NCBI RefSeq assembly: GCF_000233455.1
Contig: NZ_JH376420.1
Coordinates: 222,582-286,581 of the forward strand
Direction of reading: 5' to 3'
DNA length: 64,000 bases
From: [Clostridium] citroniae WAL-17108
GTDB taxonomy: Bacteria > Bacillota > Clostridia > Lachnospirales > Lachnospiraceae
Below, one piece after another: positions 26,099 to 33,385 of this stretch. A program made the position numbers and the translations under genes. The first letter of the stretch is position 1, and every line of letters starts with the position of its first letter. Under the pieces are notes generated by a model that did not search any database, was not told the DNA's origin, and worked only from the letters and a program-made list of their open reading frames with translations.

Positions 26099-26630
26099 AA
26101 ATCCGGTGCCCCCCTTCTTCCAATTCATCCCTCGAACCGCTTTTCTGTTCCTTAAAACTATAATACTGCTCTTCTGTCACAATAATATGGTCAACCAGAG
26201 GAATCCCCAGCAGTTCACCCGCAGCTTCCAGCTTTTCTGTCATGAGCCTGTCTTCCCGGCTTGGCTCTGCGTCTCCGGACGGATGATTGTGGAAACATAC
26301 TATCCCTGCCGCATTATTCAGAATGGCATGTTTAAATACCTCCCGCATCTCGACTAAGCAAGCGTTGAGTGTCCCCACCGATACAATCTCCACGGCCATA
26401 GGCTCCATTCGTGTATTGACGGACATCACCAGGAATAATTCCCGGTCTGCCGCAGAAATCATAGGTCTCACCATGTCCGCCGCTTCCTGCGGTTCTGTAA
26501 ACCTGCTAATCCCATATAAACCTGTGCTTTCTCTTACTACCTGCAATCGAATTAAATCCACCCGCTTTCCTGGTATCGGCTGTCTTAACATATTCATTAT
26601 TTTTTCTTGCTGCAAATACGCTTCCATCAT
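26082..26630 (-). CDS. RadC/JAB-domain protein
   Basis: 182 residues. The MPN/JAB metalloprotease-like motif is complete: E in FKHAILNNAAGI context and HNHPSGDAEPSREDRLM (near 113), then LGIPLVDHIIVTEEQYYSF. It lacks the N-terminal HhH domain of chromosomal RadC (about 225 residues), as is usual for plasmid and ICE forms. The role in mobile elements is not proven. GAGGAGG lies before the ATG. Sits between the PcfK-like and DUF7666-like genes. Confidence 0.88.
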   Translation of the reverse strand: MMEAYLQQEKIMNMLRQPIPGKRVDLIRLQVVRESTGLYGISRFTEPQEAADMVRPMISAADRELFLVMSVNTRMEPMAVEIVSVGTLNACLVEMREVFKHAILNNAAGIVCFHNHPSGDAEPSREDRLMTEKLEAAGELLGIPLVDHIIVTEEQYYSFKEQKSGSRDELEEGGHRIYDNRL

Positions 26631-26639
26631 ATCCTCCTC

Positions 26640-27344
26640 TTACACAGTCATTCCTACATCAAACAAAGATATCTGTTCCTCTTCCGATTTGTTTTCTGTC
26701 CTGTCTGACGTATTATCCGGCTTTTTCTTTTCTTCTGTTTTTGCTTTTTTTGTCTGCCCTTTGCCTTTCTGCTTGCCTGCTGGCTTTTTACCCTCGATGG
26801 AAGTGGATAATTTTTCCAAAAAATTCTCTTCTGCTTCTTTTTCCTTCTGCTCCATCTGTTCCTTGTCATCAAGGGCATAATAATCCTGGACCCAGCTAAA
26901 CACCGTATCGCTTGTCACAGCAAATCCCACACGAATCCGCTGATTCCTCGATTCCTCATCCACCAGTTCCCATGCTTTTTGCATTAAGTAGTCTACACAC
27001 CGCTGCAATGTCTTATGGCTCTGAAGAATCTGAAACTCCATTTCCGGATTGCTACACTGTTTCAACAGAGCATTTCCAATGACATCTGCAAAATGGGGGT
27101 CTTTTAAATACAGCATTTCATCCAGAAGTTTCGCTCTGGCACTGGCATAAGTTTTCACCGTGTTTCCGCCGTCTACCAGAAAATAATGCTTTCCGGACAA
27201 GAATGCCTCAAGATCAGATTTTTTTATCTTGTTTTTTTCCGCAAGTGCTTCCAGGTCTTTCTTAAGTCCCATCTGCTTTAGTTTTGCCGCAAGTTGATTG
27301 ACTGCCTGAACACTTTCCATCTTTTTAATCATCTTTTCTACCAT
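26640..27344 (-). CDS. PcfK-like / AcrIIA9-family protein (candidate Cas9 inhibitor)
   Basis: 234 residues from MVEKMIKKMESVQAV, with GGAGGAGG 5 bases upstream. The first 60 residues are a helical extension. The core (about 75-155) has ADVIGNALLKQCSN, HKTLQRCVDYLMQKA and SDTVFSWVQDYYALDD, a layout I associate with PcfK and with AcrIIA9, which are related. The tail is a long Lys/Glu-rich linker (residues 155-225) ending SLFDVGMTV. AcrIIA9 proteins block Streptococcus pyogenes-type Cas9, but not every PcfK-like protein must. The match is from memory of the pattern; inhibition is unproven. Confidence 0.65.
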   Translation of the reverse strand: MVEKMIKKMESVQAVNQLAAKLKQMGLKKDLEALAEKNKIKKSDLEAFLSGKHYFLVDGGNTVKTYASARAKLLDEMLYLKDPHFADVIGNALLKQCSNPEMEFQILQSHKTLQRCVDYLMQKAWELVDEESRNQRIRVGFAVTSDTVFSWVQDYYALDDKEQMEQKEKEAEENFLEKLSTSIEGKKPAGKQKGKGQTKKAKTEEKKKPDNTSDRTENKSEEEQISLFDVGMTV

Positions 27345-27398
27345 TGCGTCCTCCTCCATAAAAACAGCCGGAGAAATCGTTTCCCCGGCCTTTCCGTT

Positions 27399-27863
27399 TT
27401 AGGCTGCTTCCATCTCCTGCTGCCCGTCATCCTCTGTCAGTTCTGTTCCTTCCTGCTCCATGTCACCATCTGCTTCCGCCTGTGTTGAACTCTCTCCCGA
27501 TTCCTGTCCTTCTCCTCTCAGTTCTCTGTCCTCCCGGTCCAGAATATCCAGAAGCGCAAGAATCAATCCTTTGCACCAGATGTTCTCCCAATTCTTATTA
27601 AATTCCTGGACTTCAAGAATAACAAGGTCCCAATCTTCTTCCGCAAGCCCCTTTCCGCAAAATTTCTTGTAAAAAGCATAACTCTCATTCATCGCCGCAT
27701 TATAATCAACAGCTGCAGCCTGATCCAGATTCCCTATGAAAGCCAGGAACAGCGGTTCTTCCTGATAGTTGTCCTTTAAGTCCTCCAGGCTGATTGCCTG
27801 AACCCCATTCAGGAAATGATGCATGTCGTTAAACAGGTTCTTCACCAGTGTCTGATAATACAT
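27399..27863 (-). CDS. Acidic hypothetical ICE protein
   Basis: 154 residues from MYYQTLVKNLFNDM (AAGGAGG 6 bases upstream). The first 110 residues are helical with many Trp/Phe; the last 45 are very acidic (DREDRELRGEGQESGES onward), perhaps disordered. Such tails can mimic DNA, but there is no proof. No family recognised. It starts 22 bp after the cysteine-rich gene upstream. Confidence 0.6.
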   Translation of the reverse strand: MYYQTLVKNLFNDMHHFLNGVQAISLEDLKDNYQEEPLFLAFIGNLDQAAAVDYNAAMNESYAFYKKFCGKGLAEEDWDLVILEVQEFNKNWENIWCKGLILALLDILDREDRELRGEGQESGESSTQAEADGDMEQEGTELTEDDGQQEMEAA

Positions 27864-27884
27864 TTTCATCCTCCTTATCATCCG

Positions 27885-28673
27885 CTAAGATACTTTTAAT
27901 TCCGCAATATCCAGCTGACCGGTAATCTGCGCCTTTTCTCCGCTCTTTCCCCGTTTCCGTTTACCGGAGCGAAGCTTCTTTTCCATTCGTTTTCTGCACA
28001 AAGCCAGCGCCACAGCCAATCCTTCCTGACAGCTCTCTCTCTTCATTTTTAATAAATCCCCGTCCCTGATTGCCTGTTCCAGCACTTCTTCATGGTAAAA
28101 CAGTCGGTAAGCCTCCCCTGTTTCCCTGTCATCATTTTGCAGTTCACAGAAATGTTCCTGCAGCCATTGATAATCAGGATTCTTTCTGTATGCATTCAGG
28201 GCCTTTCCTGCCGCTTCCTTGATTTCGACTTCGTTTGCCATGTAGGACTCGTCCATTACCGGAGGGAGCGGAGAATAATAGCATTCCGGATAGTGTTCTT
28301 CCGGCAATGCTTTTTCAATCTGTCTGAGAAATGCCTCAATTCCTTTACGGAGATTGTTTAAATAAATACCGTCAGACAATTCCGCCTCCAAAGCGCCTGT
28401 CTGCCTCCACAAATTCCAGCGGTCGTACAGCTCCTGGAGCCGTTCCTCATAACTTTGAGCAATCGACTTCATATCATCTGCCTGTTGGCGATTCCCACTA
28501 TAGCCCTGACAAACCAGCATCTCCAGCTTTTCGTCATGAGACAATACGCCGCAGATATATCCGCTTTTACAAAACTTACACCCATAACGGTATTTTCCTG
28601 CCAGCCTGCCTTCCAATATCTCTTTCCTGTTAAAATCAATATTCCGGCAGTTCCTGCACGATTCTTTTTCCAT
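27885..28673 (-). CDS. Cysteine-rich N-terminus hypothetical ICE protein
   Basis: 262 residues. The first 60 hold CRNCRN, YGCKFCKSGYICG and LVCQGYSG, seven Cys in pairs that look like a zinc ribbon. The middle is helical; the C-terminus is strongly basic (KKLRSGKRKRGKSGEK), suiting nucleic-acid contact. No family recognised. It starts 18 bp after the PAPS-reductase-family gene. Confidence 0.65.
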   Translation of the reverse strand: MEKESCRNCRNIDFNRKEILEGRLAGKYRYGCKFCKSGYICGVLSHDEKLEMLVCQGYSGNRQQADDMKSIAQSYEERLQELYDRWNLWRQTGALEAELSDGIYLNNLRKGIEAFLRQIEKALPEEHYPECYYSPLPPVMDESYMANEVEIKEAAGKALNAYRKNPDYQWLQEHFCELQNDDRETGEAYRLFYHEEVLEQAIRDGDLLKMKRESCQEGLAVALALCRKRMEKKLRSGKRKRGKSGEKAQITGQLDIAELKVS

Positions 28674-28691
28674 TCTGCTTCCCTTTCCTTT

Positions 28692-29585
28692 CTAAGCAGC
28701 CATATCAATAAACTCACTTAAATCCATTTGACCCTCTACCTGTCTTTCCAACTTAGGTCCTCCATAGAGCCACCAGTTAAATACGCTTTCTCCATCTTTC
28801 CAGTTTCCCTTGGATTTTCCACTGGCGGTTCGGACCTGCACCATGCGGTCAAAGGTCGCAATATACGCCTGGCGGTAACCGGGATAACGCTGAAACTCAC
28901 GAATCCGGTTTTTTGTACTTGCCAGCGGACAGCCGATACAGCCAATCCGGCAGAAGCCTTGATCATACAGACAGCAGTAAGGCAGATGATATTTGCGGAT
29001 AAAATTCCATACCTCATCTTCTGTCCAGTCAATGATGGGATTCAATACCCGCTTTCCCTTTAGCTGGCATACCTCTACCTGACGTCGTACTTCCTCGTTA
29101 TCGCAATTTAGGTAAATCATTTTTTTATTTTTTTCGTTTTTCCCCAGAATCTCAACGAAATTGCGTTCCATTCGCTTTGCACTTTCCTGCCAGCGGACTC
29201 CGGTGACGGTAAAGCATCCCTCTCCGCCCCGCTCTTTCAGCACTTCACAGCAGTATCTGGCCGTTCTGACTGGCGGAATCTGCTTTTTCACAATCAGGTT
29301 CCACATAGAATATTCCGGGTAATCAGTGGAGACCTCCGGGAAACTGCTGCGGATAAACCGAACCAGCTCCGGAGGATCTACTGTTGTCATATGATAATGC
29401 GCCTTAAACCGCACGCCTGCCATCTTCGCCAATGCATAAATCACAACACTGTCCTTGCCTCCGCTAAATGCCAGATAATATCCATCCGGATGGTAGCGTA
29501 TGGCTGTGTCTTCAAATAGGCGAAACAGCGCCATTGCCCTGGCTTCTTTCTTCTCCAATTCATCAAATAGGATATATTGTTCCAT
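28692..29585 (-). CDS. PAPS-reductase-family protein (DndC-like group)
   Basis: 297 residues, PP-loop AFSGGKDSVVIYALAK near 40. Conserved family parts follow: HYHMTTVDPPELVRFI, ARYCCEVLKERGG and TGVRWQESAKR, then GFCRIGCIGCPLAS, three Cys that may form a cluster, and WWLYGG. It is much closer to the common 'phosphoadenosine phosphosulfate reductase family' proteins of phages and ICEs than to sulphate-assimilation enzymes. Its substrate is unknown. A 167-bp spacer lies upstream. GGGAGA precedes the ATG. Confidence 0.85.
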   Translation of the reverse strand: MEQYILFDELEKKEARAMALFRLFEDTAIRYHPDGYYLAFSGGKDSVVIYALAKMAGVRFKAHYHMTTVDPPELVRFIRSSFPEVSTDYPEYSMWNLIVKKQIPPVRTARYCCEVLKERGGEGCFTVTGVRWQESAKRMERNFVEILGKNEKNKKMIYLNCDNEEVRRQVEVCQLKGKRVLNPIIDWTEDEVWNFIRKYHLPYCCLYDQGFCRIGCIGCPLASTKNRIREFQRYPGYRQAYIATFDRMVQVRTASGKSKGNWKDGESVFNWWLYGGPKLERQVEGQMDLSEFIDMAA

Positions 29586-29633
29586 TCTCTCCCGTCCTTC
29601 GCATGTATTATGCTGTTGACGGAAAAGCCATTC

Positions 29634-29693
29634 TCATCGGTGTGTCTTTTTACGCCGCTTACCGTTTCCTTTTTTCGGGGCTTCGGTACGCAT
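29634..29693 (-). CDS. Possible 19-residue very basic peptide
   Basis: MRTEAPKKGNGKRRKKTHR, with TAAGGGG 8 bases before the ATG. Eight of 19 residues are Lys or Arg. It lies in the 167-bp gap upstream of a PAPS-reductase-family gene, after the hairpin CCCGG/CCGGG (29715-29732). Could be chance; reported because of the ribosome site. Confidence 0.3.
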   Translation of the reverse strand: MRTEAPKKGNGKRRKKTHR

Positions 29694-29752
29694 TTACTTA
29701 ACCCCTTACGGCAACCCGGAGTTTTCCCCGGGAAATGGGAGAATAGAACATT

Positions 29753-30121
29753 TTATGCCACAAGTGATATGGTTGCATAGGCAATCAGGTTAATCTCCAG
29801 AATTTGTACGTTGGAGATTCTCCGATATGGATACGCTTTGTTTTGTGCATCCACCCAGTCACGCAGCTCCATGTCAACTTCAATGTCTACATCCTCATGA
29901 AGGGAACGCAGCAAAAGATATTTTTTTGCAACCTTATAGTTTCCCCTGTTTGTCACATAGGAGTACGTTACTTCCAGTAAGGGGGGGGTCAGCCTTCCGG
30001 TCAGTATCTGCGCCGGATGAAGTTTTTTGATAAAATCCCGGTACTCTGCCGTTGCCGGGAACGTCCCTCCAACGCCTACCTCATCAAATACTGCCAAATC
30101 AGCAAACTTGTGGATATGCAT
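29753..30121 (-). CDS. Hypothetical ICE protein
   Basis: 122 residues starting MHIHKFADLAVFDEVG, AAGGAGG 5 bases upstream. Beta-rich pattern, no membrane segment. A run of eight C in the mRNA (8 G at 29981-29988 on the plus strand) lies in codons RLTPPLLEV and is a slippage-prone spot; the frame is intact here. No family recognised. Confidence 0.6.
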   Translation of the reverse strand: MHIHKFADLAVFDEVGVGGTFPATAEYRDFIKKLHPAQILTGRLTPPLLEVTYSYVTNRGNYKVAKKYLLLRSLHEDVDIEVDMELRDWVDAQNKAYPYRRISNVQILEINLIAYATISLVA

Positions 30122-30133
30122 ATGCCCTCCTTC

Positions 30134-31081
30134 TTATGCAGCCGTTACTTTATTGTCCTCACGGCGGTAAAAGTAGGCATGGTCTGAAAGCCAGTCCTCT
30201 CTTGGAACGTCCTCTCTGTTTATATTCCTAATCATACAGGCCAGTTCTTCGGCTTCAATCTTTTCCTCATAGGGAAGCAACAGGACTTCATGGGTGCTGG
30301 ACGGCAAAATAAACAAATCTTTTTTCAGAGCTTCCGAACACTTTTTCAAAGTCTCTGAATACAGAATGGCTGCAGCGCCATTAATTCCCAGTGTATTAGA
30401 GAGAATATAAAGGTATGGAAAACTATCCTCCCGCTCTATCTGCAACATATCCATTTCCCATTCATCTGTCGGATTTTTTCCTAAATCCTCCTCTAGTCCA
30501 AAAATCATTTCTTCCATGCTGCAGAACCTGGCTGGCATTCTCTCAGGCGTGTTCTTTCTTGCCACCTCATATAGGTCATATGCTGTGACATTCCAGACTT
30601 CCATGTGCTGATTCCGAACCAATGCAGTCATAATTCCCTGTTCCGTTTCCGATATGGAAACATAAAACACGATTGATAAATCCAGGTAGGGAATATGTGG
30701 AACCTGCATCAGTAGTTCCTTATTATCTTCCGTGTTAATTAGCTTAAATAAAATATTGTCCTTGACGTACTCATAATGAAGCAGCTTGTGCGACAGTTTA
30801 GATACTTCCCCCATCTCCTTTTCCTGCTGTTCATATGAAGCAAGAATATTCTCTATAATCCAGTTCAGTCGCTCCTCGTCAGGTTGTTTCATATACAACT
30901 CATACTGCTCCTGCAGATAAACCGCTGGAGCAACCGAGCTGCCTTTCTTTTGAAGCATAAGCTGATGCTCGACAATCGAGTTATTTTTAAGCGTATCCTT
31001 AACCTGTATTCTATACCCTTTTCCCAACCGCGTTTCCATCCTGTTCACAAGTTCCTTCGTAAAATCTTCAAATACCATCAT
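30134..31081 (-). CDS. DUF5688 family protein
   Basis: 315 residues. FEDFTKELVNRMETRLGKGYRI at the start, PHIPYLDLSIVFYVSI in the middle, and SNTLGINGAAAILYSETL, then FILPSSTHEVLLLPY toward the end, all shared with a second member at 46981-47922. DUF5688 proteins are common in clostridial ICEs; function unknown. The ATG has GGAGG about 9 bases upstream and overlaps the preceding gene by 14 bp. Confidence 0.8.
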   Translation of the reverse strand: MMVFEDFTKELVNRMETRLGKGYRIQVKDTLKNNSIVEHQLMLQKKGSSVAPAVYLQEQYELYMKQPDEERLNWIIENILASYEQQEKEMGEVSKLSHKLLHYEYVKDNILFKLINTEDNKELLMQVPHIPYLDLSIVFYVSISETEQGIMTALVRNQHMEVWNVTAYDLYEVARKNTPERMPARFCSMEEMIFGLEEDLGKNPTDEWEMDMLQIEREDSFPYLYILSNTLGINGAAAILYSETLKKCSEALKKDLFILPSSTHEVLLLPYEEKIEAEELACMIRNINREDVPREDWLSDHAYFYRREDNKVTAA

Positions 31082-31376
31082 TTGTTTTAACCTCCAATTT
31101 TTTTAAATTTCGTTTGACTGTAGAGCAATCACAGTCAAAAACAGCTGCAAGCATCTCTATGCCGCAGCCTTTCTCTTTCATTTCTTTCATAGCTCTCATT
31201 CGTTCTGACCTAGTTTCCAGGTGCTTTTTTACAGACATTTGCCTCCTTTTCATGAACTTCCTACAGATTGGATGATTCGGACCATATTGGTAAAGCTTTC
31301 TAGCCCTGCTGGCATCCACTCCTGTCAAAATGGCAATCAGCAAACAATAACAGCCATCCTCATCATAAAGCTTCAC
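31068..31376 (-). CDS. Small protein with a possible helix-turn-helix
   Basis: 102 residues, basic. KGCGIEMLAAVFDCDCSTVKRNL (about 70-93; the turn is FDCDCS) resembles an HTH. The first part, LLIAILTGVDASRARKLY, is helical. It would suit a regulator of the operon that begins at the promoter near 31703, but no family is certain. Overlaps its neighbours by 4 and 14 bp. Confidence 0.55.
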   Translation of the reverse strand: MKLYDEDGCYCLLIAILTGVDASRARKLYQYGPNHPICRKFMKRRQMSVKKHLETRSERMRAMKEMKEKGCGIEMLAAVFDCDCSTVKRNLKKLEVKTNDGI

Positions 31377-31648
31377 TGGCGTACCTCCTTTTTCTTACAA
31401 ACCTCCTTCCTTCGTAATTTGATAAAGTTTTCGGCAGACAATTGATTGTGGGCTACACAATCAGCCTTTGCATACAACAAAAAAGAGACACCAGAACACA
31501 TTTCATGTTTTGATGTCTCTCTCATTCCACAATTCACAGCAATCAGCCGCAAATCTTTTATTGAATACAATGGGTCTCTAACAAGCAATTGTTTACCTTT
31601 TTCTTTATCTGCTGCATACAGATTAAAAGTCACACTCCTGATTTTCAT
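31373..31648 (-). CDS. Leader ORF spanning an attenuator, 91 codons
   Basis: MKIRSVTFNLYAADKEKGKQ. AATCAGGAG overlaps rather than precedes the ATG, so initiation is uncertain. It starts about 50 bases after the promoter at 31703-31731. An intrinsic terminator (31478-31520) lies inside the frame, so translation of this ORF could decide whether transcription continues. The second matching promoter of the element (48123) has the same plan. It may be a real small protein, a leader peptide, or both. Confidence 0.45.
   Translation of the reverse strand: MKIRSVTFNLYAADKEKGKQLLVRDPLYSIKDLRLIAVNCGMRETSKHEMCSGVSFLLYAKADCVAHNQLSAENFIKLRRKEVCKKKEVRQ
31478..31520 (-). terminator. Attenuator-type intrinsic terminator in the operon leader
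   Basis: AGAGACA (31484-31490) pairs with TGTCTCT (31514-31520), with an inner AACA/TGTT part; the minus strand continues TTTTTTG. It lies between the promoter at 31703 and the first long genes. Compare the terminator at 47947-47991. Confidence 0.65.
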
Positions 31649-31702
31649 CAGAACAAAAAGCAGTTATAATCTTTCGATTATATAAATCAACTTTCGCTTT
31701 TT

Positions 31703-31755
31703 ATTTTAACACCATATATAGAGTTTGTCAATATTGCAAGCTCTATATATGGTGT
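31703..31755 (-). promoter_or_regulatory. Promoter with palindromic operator, copy 1
   Basis: Minus strand: -35 TTGACA (31731-31726), 17-bp spacer, -10 TAAAAT (31708-31703). The spacer is ACTCTATATATGGTGT (operator 1, 31709-31724). An inverted second copy, GCTCTATATATGGTGT, is at 31740-31755, centres 31 bp apart. The promoter at 48123-48151 is nearly identical, so one regulator probably governs both operons. Confidence 0.75.
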
Positions 31756-31790
31756 TCAGAGTTATTCGCTGTATGCATACAATTATGCTT

Positions 31791-32279
31791 TTACGATTCT
31801 CCCGCTTCATCTAAAACTATCCGCTCTACTGTTCCGCTTATATAAAAACCATTCTTCTTTATCTCTTCCAATACAGGAGCGATTACCGGGATAATGCCCG
31901 CTTTCTTTGCTTTCAGAAGAATCCCTAACGTTCCGGTGACGGTAAGTCCCAGATACTTCGCAGTCTTTTTCGCTGCATTATCGTCCAGAATTACCAAATC
32001 AGCCCGGACTCCTTCCTGGGCGAGAATCATGACTTCCACTTCTCCGTCATGCAGCTTGGCCTGGTACATTTTCTTATCAGACGGACTTAATATTCTCTCA
32101 ACCCGTATCCAGTCCAACGAATTTTTTACAATCTGGCACGCGGAATCTTCTTTTTTTGTCACTTCGGCAAATACAGCCTCCGGAATCGTAATTTCCGTAT
32201 ATAATGTACGCAGTATCTCCAGTCTGCCTACATTACACAGGACGATGAGCGGTGTAGAGTTAACAATTACCCTACGCAT
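31791..32279 (-). CDS. PIN-domain (DUF3368) toxin-like protein
   Basis: 162 residues. It opens VIVNSTPLIVLCNVGRLEIL, has EVEVMILAQE near 80 and LVILDDNAAKKTAKYLGL near 100, the acidic residues of a PIN nuclease fold, though the first position is Asn where many have Asp. DUF3368 proteins pair with UPF0175 antitoxins, as here: the two genes overlap by 8 bp. By family it would be an RNase toxin. Confidence 0.82.
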   Translation of the reverse strand: MRRVIVNSTPLIVLCNVGRLEILRTLYTEITIPEAVFAEVTKKEDSACQIVKNSLDWIRVERILSPSDKKMYQAKLHDGEVEVMILAQEGVRADLVILDDNAAKKTAKYLGLTVTGTLGILLKAKKAGIIPVIAPVLEEIKKNGFYISGTVERIVLDEAGES

Positions 32280-32526
32280 TGCTCAGTTCCTCCATAAATT
32301 CTTTCTGGTCATCAAACCGGAAGATACTGATTTTATTCTGTCCCAGAAATTTGATGAAATCCTCTTCCGTCATACCCGCAATCTCTGCGCAATAGCCAAT
32401 CGAAACATTGTTCTGCGTATAATAGCCCATGGCAACGGTTCTTCTCGCAAATGCTGCGGCGTCATCGGAACTCATATGCGTATCATATAGTACGGCTTCC
32501 GGTATCTTTATAACGATTTGACACAT
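32272..32526 (-). CDS. UPF0175 family antitoxin
   Basis: 84 residues from MCQIVIKIPEAV; GAGAGGG lies 7 bases upstream, better than the open frame to 32574. Signature ARRTVAMGYYTQNNVSIGYCAEIAG (about 35-60; key parts MGYY, SIGY, AEIAGM) as in UPF0175, which carries an HTH. It overlaps the PIN gene behind it, forming a toxin-antitoxin pair that could stabilise the element. Confidence 0.82.
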   Translation of the reverse strand: MCQIVIKIPEAVLYDTHMSSDDAAAFARRTVAMGYYTQNNVSIGYCAEIAGMTEEDFIKFLGQNKISIFRFDDQKEFMEELSNA

Positions 32527-32665
32527 AGATTGGCCCTCTCTTTCTATCTCTATTATTTCCTGATTCACTTTCACAGCAGTTTAAACGACGCATTTTCCGC
32601 CGCCTGCACTGCTATTTATGTTCCCATTATAGCAGATTACCTGCCATAATGGGAACCCTTATTTT

Positions 32666-33376
32666 TTATGCCGCTTTTGAATCCTCGCCCTGTGACAGTA
32701 AGTCTACCACACCCTGAATTTCCTTTTTCAACATCAGATACAGGCTGTTAAAGTTCCCAATCCGGTTCCTACGGAAAGTAAATTCCTGTTCAAAAACCCG
32801 GATATAAGCTTCCGCCTTGGCAAACAAGGAGAACATATCCTTGTCATTGAGGAATAGACGGACTTTCCGTTCACAGATATAACTGTCCTTTTTGCAGTAT
32901 TTTCCACCGTTGGAGTTTCTGACGGCTATGCCTCTGCCGTTCTGTATCTCCACAATCCAGGGGTAGTTACGCTTTTTTCCCTGGGCGTCTGTTTCATACC
33001 GGTTAATCTGCATTTTCTGCACAATACTATAACCGTTACTGTCTGGTTCTCCAAAAATCTTTTCCTGCGGAAAATCAAACTCCACTAAATGGGAAAACAG
33101 GGCGGAATAGATATATTTCACCTCCTCCGGGTTAATATTGGCATATACGCTTACCGTATTATCCCCTTTTCCTTTACTGTAATCCAGCATATTCAACCGG
33201 ATAAGGGAACGCTTCCCTGCTTCCGCTTTCTCCCCGGCTGCATGGATATGCGCCGGGAACAGGTTGGACGCTGGTTTTAAATTATCACACAGCTCCAACA
33301 ACGCCTTGTCTGTCTTGTAAATGGCAATTTGCCAAGATTCTTCTTTCGACCAGTCTTTTTTCTCATTCTGCTCCAT
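32666..33376 (-). CDS. Hypothetical ICE protein
   Basis: 236 residues. Mixed alpha/beta, no membrane part. ADKYS-like Lys-rich stretch and WIVEIQNGRGIAVRN near the middle. ATAGGAGAAG precedes the ATG. It is directly before (9 bp) the VWA-MoxR pair in genome order but after them in the transcript. No family recognised. Confidence 0.65.
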   Translation of the reverse strand: MEQNEKKDWSKEESWQIAIYKTDKALLELCDNLKPASNLFPAHIHAAGEKAEAGKRSLIRLNMLDYSKGKGDNTVSVYANINPEEVKYIYSALFSHLVEFDFPQEKIFGEPDSNGYSIVQKMQINRYETDAQGKKRNYPWIVEIQNGRGIAVRNSNGGKYCKKDSYICERKVRLFLNDKDMFSLFAKAEAYIRVFEQEFTFRRNRIGNFNSLYLMLKKEIQGVVDLLSQGEDSKAA

Positions 33377-33385
33377 ATGCTTCTC

